NCBI GenBank assembly: GCA_002786025.1
Contig: NHNW01000001.1
Span: forward strand, 310,001-374,000
Length of the DNA: 64,000 bases
Reading direction: 5' to 3'
From: Zasmidium citrigriseum
Taxonomy: Eukaryota; Ascomycota; Dothideomycetes; Mycosphaerellales; Mycosphaerellaceae
Below, piece after piece: positions 31,750 to 42,568 of the stretch (position 1 is its first letter; every line of letters begins with the position of its first letter). The translations under genes were made by a program, and so were the position numbers. The notes below the pieces were generated by a model. That model made no database searches. It saw only the letters and a list, made by a program, of their open reading frames with translations, and was not told where the DNA came from.

Positions 31750-34200
31750 CAGCGCCGCCGCAACAACACGATATCATGGATAGATAATCGATGGAGGTTG
31801 TTAAGACGGTAATTGAGAGCAATCGCCTCACCAACATCATCATAATATAGGCGTTGGCTGATGAGTTACAGCGTTGGAGGGAAAGCCCAGAATTCCAGCT
31901 CCGCTTGGCTTTTTGCCCTCGCAGGCCGGGCAGCCTCAACAACACGATATTATGAATGAATCGACGATGGAGCTCCTTCAGCCGGTCCTTGAGACCAATC
32001 GCGATACCAACATCATTATGTTATAGGCGTTGGTTGATGTGCTGTGGTCACACGAGGGAAGCCATCCATTGCAGCACCTCCGGCTTGACGGGCGGCTTCA
32101 CGGCCTTCACATCCTGCGCAGCGCCAGCACCACCATGATATTGATAGGTAATCGTTGGAGGTTGATAAGAAGGCTCCAAAGACCAATCGCGATGCCAACA
32201 TCACAATGATACAAGCGTTCGTTGATGCGTGATCAGCATTCGATGGAAACTTCTTTGAAGCCGGTGAAGCCACAGAATCTCCAGCTCGGCTTCTTCGTCC
32301 ACAAGTCCGTGGCCCCCAGAGCCTGCGCAGGACCAACACCACAGTATCAATGACGAATAATCGTTGGAGGTAGTTAAGACGGCTCCACAGACCAATCGCG
32401 ACACCAACAACATCATCACACGAGCGTTGGTTGATGCGTGATCAGCATTCGAAGGAAAATGCTGATGAAGCAGGCGAGGCCAAAGCCTCCATCTCCTCCC
32501 ACCGCTTTGCAGGATTCCCAGCCCTCCCAGCCTGCGCATCGCCAACACCATGAGATAATGGCGAGATAATCGATTGCGCTCGTTGAGATGGTCATGGAGA
32601 GCAACCGCGACACCAACAACATCATGGCAGACACGTTGGTTCATGAGACGTAGCCCTTTGAAAGAAATCCAGTGAAGCCGGTGACTCCAACGTTTCCAAC
32701 GCCCTCAGCTCCGGCCTATCCAGCCCTGAGACGCTGCGCAGCGATTACCAGGCGATATGACGGTGAGATAATTTGTAGCGCTCGTTCAGGTGGACTTCAA
32801 GGTGAACCTCAACACATAATAAGTCATCACAGTGACTGCGTTGAGGCGTGGTGGATATCGAGAGGAAACGCAGTGAAGCCAGCGCCTCCAACTCCTCCAG
32901 CTTCTCCGGCCTATCCAGCCCTGAGACGCTGCGCAGCGATTACCAGGCGATATGACGGTGAGATAATTTGTTGCGCTCGTTCAGATGGACCTCAAGGTGA
33001 TCCTCAACACCTCATAAACCTCCAACATGACTACGTTGAGGTGTGGTGGTGATCCGGAGGAAATCCAGTGACTGAAGCTCCGCCGGCTTGTTTGCCTCCT
33101 CCGTCGGCGCAACGACAATGAAGTGGTATGGCGGCCACAAAAACCTTCGCGCTCGATCAGACTGACCATACGACTGACCTCAACACCTCACATATCGTCG
33201 TAACGACTGCATTGAGGTATTGCGACCGTCCGGAGGAGACCAGCCCATAGCCGCAGCGTTCCAGCTTCAACGACTTCCGCCTCCACGACGCATACGCCGC
33301 CGACCACACGATACCGCGATGACCAACACCTTTGCGCTCGACCGAACTGACCATACGATGGACCTCAACATCTCAGACATCATCACAATGACTGCGTTGA
33401 GGTATTACGGCCATCCGATCGAAAAGCAGCCCACGAAGCCCGCCGCCGCATCTTCAATGACTTCCGCCGCAACTACACCTACACCTCCACACAGACGATG
33501 ATGAGGGCGCGGAGGCGATGGAGGAGCAAGAGATGGTCGTACGGATAGCCTCTAAATGACGGACACACCATGAAAGCCGTAGACGAGGCACAATGGCGAT
33601 ATGGAGGATATCGAGCTGATGGAAGCCAGCGCCGCAGCTCAACGAGCTTCCGCCTCAACGATGCGTGCAAGTCCACACACACCATGATGACTGCGGAGGG
33701 GCTATTGCGGAGTCTGAGATGACCCAAGAGACGGATCTCCAAGATATGGAAACTCTTGAAGAGCCAGGCATGATGCGCAACGGCGGCATGGACACAATCG
33801 ATCAACTCCAGTCCAGCGACGCCAGCCAGAAGACCGCCGGTCCAAAGATACGCGCACCTCCACAGGCATTGTCTTGACTTTTGGAGGGTTGTTGAGGAGC
33901 CTACGATGGCCGAAGAGATAGACTTCCAACCGATGGCAACACCATACATCGCATGGTTGAGGCGCAATGATTTCGCGAAGGAGGTGCAGCAATGTCAGAA
34001 CTCCGCTAGTTTGCTGGAACCATTTGCCTGCGCATCGCCTACAGCACCACAAAGCAGAGGTCGTTGTCAGACAATCAAAAGAGATGTCTATGATGGCCTC
34101 AAAGGCGAGCCTCAGCATCCACTTCAATATGAAACGAGATACGTTGAGGGGTTGGCGGCGGTGGAAGCAAAGCAGCATCGTGGATAATCGTCTCCTCCGA
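31750..34200. repeat. Degenerate tandem array, unit ~175-210 bp
   Basis: A recurring block (gataatcg..., then caatcgc-accaacatcat, then gcgttg-ttgatg) returns with spacing of roughly 175-210 bp. Anchors lie near 31852, 32027, 32215, 32424, 32634, 32836, 33030, 33207 and 33393, and are weaker towards 34140. Two adjacent units share a 66-bp identical stretch (32710-32775 and 32905-32970). Open frames occur on both strands but break at unit boundaries; a TAATCG stop recurs at the same place in several units on the plus strand. A coding role is therefore not supported. It looks like a decaying satellite or an expanded intergenic repeat. Confidence 0.7.
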
Positions 34201-37200
34201 CGACTCCAGCAATCAGAACTTCAGCAGCATAGCGATCGTGACCAGAAGATCATTGGTATACCATCGTTAGAGGCAGAGCAAGCCATCGCCGCGCTGATAA
34301 CCGCAAGAGACAGACATCAAGGCAAGATAGCGGGATCTGCAAGTCCAGCACTGCCAGAACGACGCCCAGCAGAAGCACAACGAAAGCACGCAGCCGAACC
34401 AACGAAGCAACATCCTCATCCATCTCTTTCGAGCGAGCCTGATAGCGCCATCGAGATGCCCCCATCGCCAGACATCGTACAATCAAAAGAGCAGACGCAT
34501 GGCCTCCGCAGGAATCTCGCTCGACCGCCAGACAAACGACGCAGCAGCAGAACACATTGCTAAGAGTGGTCCTTCAATAGAGTGCAAGACCGAGGTCGAT
34601 ACAATGGGCATCGCAGGAAGAAACACCAACGGCCTGCTTGTCGGGAACAACATTGGCCACGCCAAGAGGATACTCGAAGAAGCAGATCATGTCGTCGAAC
34701 GGCTTGAGCGAAGACCAGTCGAAAAGGCGCCGATATCCATGAACGCAATGACAACACATTGAAGAGCAGCGAGTTGAGCATTTGGTCGGCAAAGAGCGCC
34801 ACCATCAGGTCATGATATCAAGCTGTCTAGACCAGACATGCATGTCTACGCAACAGCGTTGAATGTCGTTACGGAAACCATGAAGAGACGAATCCACTTG
34901 ATAGCCAGTGCTGCGTTGTAGCGCCGAACGCTCACTGCCCAGTGTGCGGTTTCGCAGCTTCAAAGCAACATTCAGCAGCGCCATTGCGATCAACAGAGCG
35001 GCTCATGGATGAGGAACATCGCCAGGGTGGTGAAAGAAACGCCAGCAATGCTCTCAGAGTGGTTGAGCGCCGATCGCGAAACAGGACAGCGTCAGCGATC
35101 CAATCAGCCCGATTGATTGCCACATCTGCTGGGCGAGGCTTCGGCGGTCGAAGACCCTGATGCTAAGAGACTGCAGGTCTGGTCTCAGCGTCCAAGAGGA
35201 TGGCCACACCAGAGGTATCGCAGCGTCACATCGCCGAGCAAGGAGCATTGGATCAGGAGCCTGCGCTGATAGGAGCCGTCGACGCTTTGATCTTGGCGAA
35301 CAAGGCACCCAGCAAACGTTTGCGGCAGCATGATAGACGCAATTTCGGTGCACTCAAGGCACACCGAACCTGACGTAAGGGTTTCGTGCGACTGGAAAAG
35401 CTGAGCCAGCATCGACATCCTCGCCCCCTGATTCGAGTGCTTCAAAGAACGGCGGGAGATCCATCATGCCCTGATCTGAAGAGCCGGGCGAGATTGGCCC
35501 GTGAAGCCCAAATGTTGAAGAACCAGCAACCTCGTCATCGATTGGGCATGCCCGAGAGCACTACAGCAACATTCCGGCCCGATTCCTCAACAACGTCTCA
35601 AGGGAATCCATGGCCGTTCGAAGAGCTCGGGAGCAGATTTGATTCGGGAATGGGATCCTCTGCTTGGGAACAATCTCCAGAGCCGCAGGATATCCGGCAG
35701 CTGACTCCAAAGCCTACAGCCTTGAGGACGAGGTAAATTCGTAGTCGCAGCTCCCATGGTGACAATGTAGACGCTGCTGTGCCGGGAGACAGACTCTATT
35801 CCAGCTCGACTGGCTCCAAGAAGGCGTGCAACAACCATCATCCGCATCGGCCGGGATCCTTGTGACGGAGCCTCGAAAACCAAATCAGGATGTCGAAGAG
35901 CACTGATAACGCGACGCCGGAAGGTCGTTGAGTGAGAAATTTGCGACCAGAATCGATATCGGGGCCGAGAGCAAGATCGCAGTCATACCTATCGGATCGA
36001 AGTGCTTTGTCTTGAGCTTGAAAATTTGGGCCAAAAGGTTGCAGCCAGGAGTTGAAATCCGGTAGTACCGTTAACGATTTGGGCTCGGCCGATGGCAAGA
36101 AGTCCTCTCTCCTGAGAATTGTCGGCAAATACTGCAAGGCTGCGTCGAAGGAAGAGAAGAGCGAGCCACAGCATACTCGGCATCCTGCAAATCCCGGTTG
36201 GATTAGACTGTCCGGTTGCACTCTTTTCTGATGGAGCCTGCAGATGCTGAAGTGTTGGCTGATATCGTCGAAAAGTCCGCTCAAACGTCCGAGAAAGCCT
36301 GGCACTGCCTTTGAAGAGCTGGGCAGGTCTTGTCGAATGCAGAAGCCAACGACAAACGGCGAGATCGGTTTCGACGTCCATGATCCAGAGTCCTGTGGCA
36401 CAGATGGAACTGCTCCCTCCAGGGCCCTCCCATGACCAAAGAGCAGCGTCGAAGCTCTAGGAGACCAGAAATGGGCAGCTTTCCTGGGCGATAATACTGC
36501 GGTCGCGCGATAGACTTGGCGCATCATCGTTTCTCGACCCAAATGTCATGCCGCGGGTTCGTCCAGAGAATTCAGACACGTCATGAAGTTGCATCGAATC
36601 TCAGGCAACGAAAGCCAGTGCTCCAAAGTCCCCGATGTTCGAGCGCCACAGGTATGGGTAAATCCCGCGTGGAAACCCATCGAGAGGCCAAACAGCTCTC
36701 CTGCCATCTGCTCCAATGGTGAGTGGCCAATACGCTTCGTTCCAGGATCTGGCGTTCCCTCAGCGAGAACGTTCGAGCCAAGCATGTTCCTTTCTTTGCA
36801 GTAAGATGGACGCCGGTATGGTCGGCAGAACAACTGGTCGTCCATGGTTGCAAGCGATCTCTCCCACTCTTCTCGTCTCACTCCCTTCCCCTCCTCTCTC
36901 TCCTCCTCTCCTTCAGGGATCTCGGAACGCTGACAGTTGAACAGAAGCATCATGCGCTCAGAGTGTGGACGTTCAGGCTGGAGCCCGTCACACAATGGCC
37001 ATGATATCCATGCCCAAGCCGGCATCCGAAGCATTGCGTCAAGCTCTCTTTCCCGTCCTTTCCTTCTCTTCCTCAATCTGTTTCAAAGTCATACGAAAAT
37101 TGCATCAAGCTCTCCTTTCTCCCAGTCGTCGTTGAATATATTGAAGAAAGGTAATAAATGTAAGATACGGAAAAGGCATCAAGCTCTCTTCGATTTCGTA

Positions 37201-37418
37201 TGCTGTCCTCTCAAGATATCCCTCGCAACAATTTATATCACTCGAAAGAAATACGAGAACCGCTGGGAGGCGGCCGAGAAGATCAATGTACTTTCATTGA
37301 GAGCTACGAAGAAGCTCTCGGGTATCATACGAGTACTGCTTTCAATATGCCATGTCTTTACCCTCCGGATCCTGGACGCCGCGCTATGCCATCAAAAAGG
37401 ACCTTCGAGAGGTAAGAA
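34201..37418. other. Gene-poor stretch, no gene supported
   Basis: About 3.2 kb with normal GC content. Overlapping ORFs of 60-230 codons appear on both strands, but many lack an ATG (the longest, 35838-36542 minus, opens with a TTG) and none show family motifs or a splice chain. A 13-bp word gc[ag]tcaagctctc recurs at 37036, 37102 and 37176. This region may hold diverged continuations of the adjacent tandem array or a non-coding transcript. I see no transposase relic. Confidence 0.4.
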
Positions 37419-38240
37419 CTACCAGAACCGCCAAACCAAGAGGATCAAGATCAGGAGACCGAGAGCTCCGAATGGGCCGTACTGCTTCAGCAGCAGCTCC
37501 CAGTTGATCCTGACGGCGGCGCGCTTGTATTTGGCAGAGTCCTCTCGCAGACGGGAGGACATGTCGCCTGCAAAATGCATGTCAGCAGGCCGTTTTACCA
37601 TATATACTCTTTCCTTTGTTGCATACCCATCTTCTCGAGGGAGTCCCCTCGGTACAGCAAGTCCTCGATATTCTTGGTCATGACCTGGGTCACGTCCTTG
37701 AGCTCATCGTTCAGCCGGCTCAAGTTATCCGTCGCTCTCGAATCCTGATATGTCTTCTTGCTGCGTTCGATGAAGCGGTCGAATTCGGAGTAGGCGTAGG
37801 GACGGAGCTGCGGATCGAGGTAGTCTTCGCGCTTGTACGAGGTCTGGAATTCGCGGCGGATGTCCTCGAGGTAGGTCAGGGCGAGTTTCTTCGGGTAGCT
37901 GCGTTCGGTGATGGCGAGGTAGGCGACGCTGTCGTTGAGGACGTAGCTGCCCGGGTGTCAGTATCGTTGTTGTCGTCCTGCGGCCTCTCGGGGGTCAGGG
38001 ACGCACTGGATGGTATGGGCGGAGCTCTCTATTGACGCCCGGGGCTCTGACGAGGGCGAGAGCTTCTTGATCACGGCGCGGATCTGTCCTTTGAGCTCGG
38101 CAAGGTCTTGCATCTGCTGATCGTCGACACTGGCGACCAGCGTAAGGCCTGGATTGTCACGGGTAAGTGCAGGTCGCAAGGGCATGTGCTGTTGCTGGCT
38201 CCTTACCGTCCAGGCGCACGATCTGGGTGGTATAGATCAT
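37419..38240 (-). CDS. sec22: Sec22 R-SNARE
   Basis: Exons 38240-38207, 38148-38007, 37946-37627 and 37567-37419 join to 214 aa, the standard Sec22 length. Residues 1-~120 form the longin domain (MIYTTQIVRLDG, LTLVASVDD, HYVLNDSVAYLAITE, FQTSYKREDYLDPQLRPYAY). Residues ~130-190 form the R-SNARE helix (DNLSRLNDELKDVTQVMTKNIEDLLYRGDSLEKM; the zero-layer Arg is in LLYRGD). A C-terminal anchor follows (FGALGLLILILLVWRF). Sec22 is the vesicle SNARE for ER-Golgi traffic in both directions. Confidence 0.93.
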
Positions 38241-38563
38241 GGCTGCAATGTCAATGAACAGCACAAGAAGATCACCAAGAACGAGCGAGATCTAATGTGT
38301 TGGTAGTAGGGAGGATGAATTAACAGGTGTCGTTGAATTTGGGGACTGCCTGCCGCGCCCAAAACGGAGCTGGAGGCGATCTCCACCGCCCCGTTCACGC
38401 CCGCCTTGCCCACGACAACAACATCAACATCACTGCATGTGATTGTTGCCCGCATCCCCGTCGCTCGCAGACCGACCACAGCATCGTAAAGCCCTTCCAA
38501 CGATTGACATCAATCGCTAGGAACCGGGGATAGCTAACGGTAGGTTGACAAAGCTCTTTCATC
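38241..38563. promoter_or_regulatory. Divergent promoter, sec22 / ASXH gene
   Basis: 323 bp between two divergent starts. No other feature seen. Confidence 0.45.
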
Positions 38564-39392
38564 ATGGGCCGCATGCAGGAGGCCCCCCCTTCTCCTCCCC
38601 GCCGAGTTGTAGAAGCGCTCAGGAGGGCGCATCTCGCTTCTCTTCCCCTGCCTCCGCCACCACCAAACACTCCTCGCGGCTCGTCTACTTCTGCGTCGGC
38701 CTCAGCATCAACGTCGGCATCAGCAGCCAGCGACGACATGGCCTCCACCCAGAAGCGCTGGCTCACGCAGCCGAAGTCCAAGGTCGCCACCGCGGACCTT
38801 CCGGTAAGGACAAACAAACACTCTCACAACTACAGCGAGCAGATATTTTAATATGCGTCTACAGGCCGTCCTTCGCAACGAGGAAGCATGGAGCCAACTG
38901 CCAAAAGAGGCCAGACAGCGACTCTACGACATGTTGCCGACCCCGCGCGAGGGCGAGCCAGCACACGACATTGACGTCCATCCACTCCAGACGCCATACG
39001 AGAGACACATCATTGACGCCATTCGCGAGTTCCAGGAGGATCTGAAGGATGGCAGGGAAGCTAAGGCGTGGCGTGACGAGGCTAAGCAGGCCAACAAGGA
39101 CCGCGATGATGGAAAGTGGAAGGGGTTCAAGGAGTGGCAGAGAAAGGAGGACTGGGGTACTGACAGTGATGAGGACGACGATGGGAACGAAGATGGAGGT
39201 GATGATGCTACTGGCGACGACGACGCTGCGACTACAAAGAAGAAGGCTAGCCAGTCTGAAGGCGAGGAGGGCGATGAGAGTAAGGCCAAGCCAGCAAAGC
39301 GTCAACCAGCCAAGAAGAAGACTACCAAGGCAAAGTCGGACGAGGAGCCTGAGCTGTCTGAGTTGGAGTCCGAATCAGAGGCGAAGGCATGA
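38564..39392 (+). CDS. ASXH (DEUBAD) domain protein
   Basis: Exons 38564-38803 and 38865-39392 (61-nt intron) give 255 aa. A Pro/Ser-rich N-terminus is followed by the Asx-homology pattern: RWLTQPKSKVATADLPAVL, EEAWSQLPKEARQRLYDMLP, TPYERHIIDAIREFQEDLKDG, WRDEAKQANKDRDDGKWKGF. In animals this DEUBAD module of Asx/ASXL activates the BAP1-type deubiquitinase for H2A. Fungal proteins with the domain are nuclear and poorly studied. The last ~90 residues are acidic then Lys-rich (DSDEDDDGNED, AKRQPAKKKTTKAK). Confidence 0.85.
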
Positions 39393-39642
39393 TGAGCATA
39401 TGGAGATGGATGTGAGTGGCAACGGAAAGCGATCATCAGAAAGCACCAAATTCTTGCAGGTGCGCATACGGCATTGGAGTTTTGCATCGGAGAGATACCC
39501 AGGGCACAGGCAGACCAGCATGAGAGTCTTGCAAATTGTCTCGTGACAATTGAATGAAATGCGATTGAATTGGACTTTTCCTTCTGAACGCTTTCTTCTC
39601 AATCCAATTTCCTCCCCGCCTCCACACCTCCCAAACGCCGCC

Positions 39643-40790
39643 ATGGCACCCACCCCTTCCCTCCAACACCGCCGCACGCACAACCTTCTCCTCATCTCCA
39701 AGCTTCTCAACCAACGCGATGCGTCTTCTCCCTTCACACTCATTCTCGACAGCCTCGAGCAATCGGGCAAGCCGCTGCTGGCCGAGTACGTGAGGCGGGC
39801 GAATGTGAGTCAGCCGAGCATCCAAACTCAAGATTGAAGACAATGGACCGCTGACATTGGCTTTGTTGTAATAGGCCTCGAACGTCCAAGTCATCCTTGT
39901 TTCTTTTGAGACGCTGCGGAAGCCGAGTGGTGTCGATGTCTTTATCGAGGCCTGGAAGCAGAGTTTGCAGGCTTGGCAGAAGGCCGTCGTGGATTGTGTG
40001 AAGGCGGAGCCGGGACAGAGTAAGTCGAAACCACTGTCGAAAATGGGCGGAAATCACTCATGTATTACTGACGATTGACTGACGTTTTGATGTAGAGAAA
40101 CTCCTCATCTTCGACAGTCTGAACACTCTAGCCGCCACACAAAGCTCAAATCTACCCGGTCTACTCTCATCATTCATCAGCCCAACAACATCTCTCCTGG
40201 CACTCTATCACACAGACGTCCCATTACCGGTCTCGAAAGATGCATATTCGCCGTCAGCGTTGACGTTGCTTCGGTACCTGGCGACTACCATTTTCACGAC
40301 GCATTCTATCCATCACGTCCTCGCACGGAAAGCAGCACGGGACAGGAGCTACGCGGAACCAGCATTCGGCCTTGAAGAAGGTACCGAGGGCGTTCTACAA
40401 GGTCTGGGAGCTAATGGTCCGGAAGGACTGGTGCTCGAAATGGAGCATCGGAGGAAGAGTGGCAGGGGTGTGAGGGAGTGGTATTTCTTGCCTCTACAGC
40501 ATGACGCGACGAAGGATCATCCACTGCCGGGAAGAGTGAAGGAGATCGTCACTCTACTCGAAGACCATCCACAGTACCGATCGCCCGAGGACTCGAATGC
40601 TGGAGCTCGAGAAGGCGACGCAGAAGCCTCAACGACCTTCGAGCTCGGCCTCACAGACAAGCAGCGACGAGACAGAGAAGGCGTTGTATTGCCCTACTTT
40701 GACGCTCAGAAAGGTGGCGGAGAGGGAGGCAGGATTCTATACGATATGGGCGAGGAGGATGACTTCGATGAGGAGGAGGATGAGATATGA
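39643..40790 (+). CDS. elp5: Elongator subunit Elp5
   Basis: Exons 39643-39804, 39875-40019 and 40096-40790 give 333 aa. The start is MAPTPSLQHRR; upstream in-frame sequence is ignored as 5' UTR. RecA-like Elp5 features are LLLISKLLNQRDASSPFTLILDSLEQSGKPLLAEYVRRA, VQVILVSFET, KLLIFDSLNTLAA, LLSSFISPTTSLLALYHTDVP. The C-terminal acidic tail GGRILYDMGEEDDFDEEEDE is characteristic. Elp5 joins Elp4 and Elp6 in the hexameric ring of Elongator, which modifies wobble uridines of tRNA. Confidence 0.88.
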
Positions 40791-41100
40791 AACCGGAACC
40801 GGAAAATGCGTTGTCAGACCACCAAGCCTACATTTGTCTCGCTAAGTATACTTTCCACATGCTTGCTTGCATGGCGCTATACTAGCTCTCAGCCTTCCTG
40901 CGGCGTTTCGTTACCATAGCTGAGGGCCGTATAGCTGCAAGCCACCGCCCAGTCTGGACTTCACTGGTCAGACCTTGTGCAATGCTCCATGTGCACGAAA
41001 CGACTTCATCGATACTGAACACAGTCTCCGCACATTTGAACACTGAATGTGCTACTGATACGTCCCAGATCCAACCCTCCTTTTCCCTCTATCCAGCATC
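40791..41100. other. Intergenic
   Basis: 310 bp between tandem plus-strand genes elp5 and the unknown gene at 41101. No feature seen. Confidence 0.45.
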
Positions 41101-42514
41101 ATGGACAACCCACCCCATTACCAGCAATACTGGGAAATGGCTTTGACAGACCGCTGGCGAAGAAAACCCGTCCCAGGCCCAGATAAAGACTTTCAACGAC
41201 CAGGCATAATCAGAGACGTCTACATCGTCGCCGGCTTCGTCGAAGCCGTGCACTACACAATGACCGATCACTCCCCAACCCTCCAAAAAGCTTTCCAGTT
41301 CGTCTACAACGGCTGCTTCGCCTTCCGGGATCAAGAATACCGCATTTTCCCCGCCTTCGCCTCCCAAGATTACAGAGACTTCGTGCAGCGCTACAAGGTC
41401 AAGCCCGGACTGGTGTGGGACCGGCTATTTACTTGCCTAGGTCTGAAGAACAACGACTACGCGAGAGATGTGCCGAGTGAGTTTTACTTATTATTCCAAA
41501 CCGCGCTGGAGTTACTGTGCTTGTACATGGCGACGGAGGTGACGGGGGAGTCGAGCCCAGAGATATACTATCCGAAGAATTCATCTTTGGGTTCAGATAT
41601 AGCTCTGGAGAAAGTCGTCAAGAGTGCTGCCGTACAAGCTTGGGATGACATGAAAGGCACAAAGTTGCAAGATGACCAGCTATGGAAGGATCATTTGCTG
41701 AAAGGTACTCAAAAAGCATCCATACGACTTAGAACTGCTAGCTGACAAGAAAACAAAGCTCCAGTAATCGAAGGCGAAGGATACGCCATCGCCGACTCCT
41801 CCACCGCCGCGGAGTTGGGCAATCTCTTTGTCGTGACGAACAGCACCCTGGGAATTGGTCAAGGGGCAGAATACGTGCCTCGTCTGATTTCTTGGACCGA
41901 GGGTGGGAAGACGAAGACCGGCTGTTACTATTACCTCCAACTGCTCAATGTAACCGAGCATCGCAGCGGACCCGGAAGGCTCTACGTCCAGCACGAGAAG
42001 ATGGCAGAGTTCATCACGGCCTGTCTCGCGCATCGGGATGGGAGAGGAAGGTATCAGTTCTACGTCACGCAAGCCTTTCAGTACGGCGAGATGCTGCAGA
42101 ATGGGTGGCAAAGGTTCCTGGTCTTCCATGACAAGGACAGACCGACGACGATGGTATATTCCCTCGCGCATTCTCTCCTCTGACCATGGTACTGACTCTT
42201 AGCAGAAAGCCTTCTTCCCGAGCTACATGGTCGGAGATTGGAAGAAGAAAACGAATGAGACGGACGAGGCTTATGAGAAGCGCGTGAAGAAGATGAAGGC
42301 GGATTACGAGACGAGTACGAAGAAGATGGATGTCAAATTGAAGGAATTCACGTGGAAAGAATCGTCGACTCAGGAAGGAAAGGGAACGAATGCTCTGCCC
42401 AACGGCCCGAAAGTGCTCGGGAGTGGCCATCAGACAGCTGCGGATCATGCCAAGGTCAAGGATCCGAAGCCATCGCCGTTTAAGGGTGGGACGGTGGTGT
42501 CTAATCAGGTATAG
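41101..42514 (+). CDS. Unknown protein convergent with the MACPF gene
   Basis: Exons 41101-41704, 41759-42153 and 42206-42514 give 435 aa (an acceptor 3 nt upstream would add one Gln). I do not recognise a family. The protein has no signal peptide or membrane segment. The N-terminal half mixes helices (DIALEKVVKSAAVQAWDDMKG); the middle is strand-rich and aromatic (TGCYYYLQLLNVTEH, GRGRYQFYVTQAFQYGEMLQNGWQRFLVFHDK). The C-terminus has a charged helix (DEAYEKRVKKMKADYETSTKKMD) and a disordered tail. Its stop lies 54 bp from the stop of the MACPF gene on the opposite strand, so the transcripts probably overlap at their 3' ends. Confidence 0.7.
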
Positions 42515-42568
42515 GATAGATCAGGGGAATGGCAGATGTGAAAGCACTTGATTGAGCGAATGTGACTC

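Noticed and set aside
32672..33052. Repeat protein with two 64-aa units (RRCAAITRRYDGEI...)
   Set aside because: The frame covers only two units of the tandem array and breaks in all others; a recurring in-phase stop in the remaining units argues against coding.
35838..36542. Minus-strand ORF of 234 codons in the gene-poor stretch
   Set aside because: It opens with TTG, has no recognisable motif and competing frames on the other strand; composition does not favour it.
36937..37683. Plus-strand ORF of 248 codons
   Set aside because: It starts with TTG and overlaps the well-supported last exons of sec22 on the other strand.
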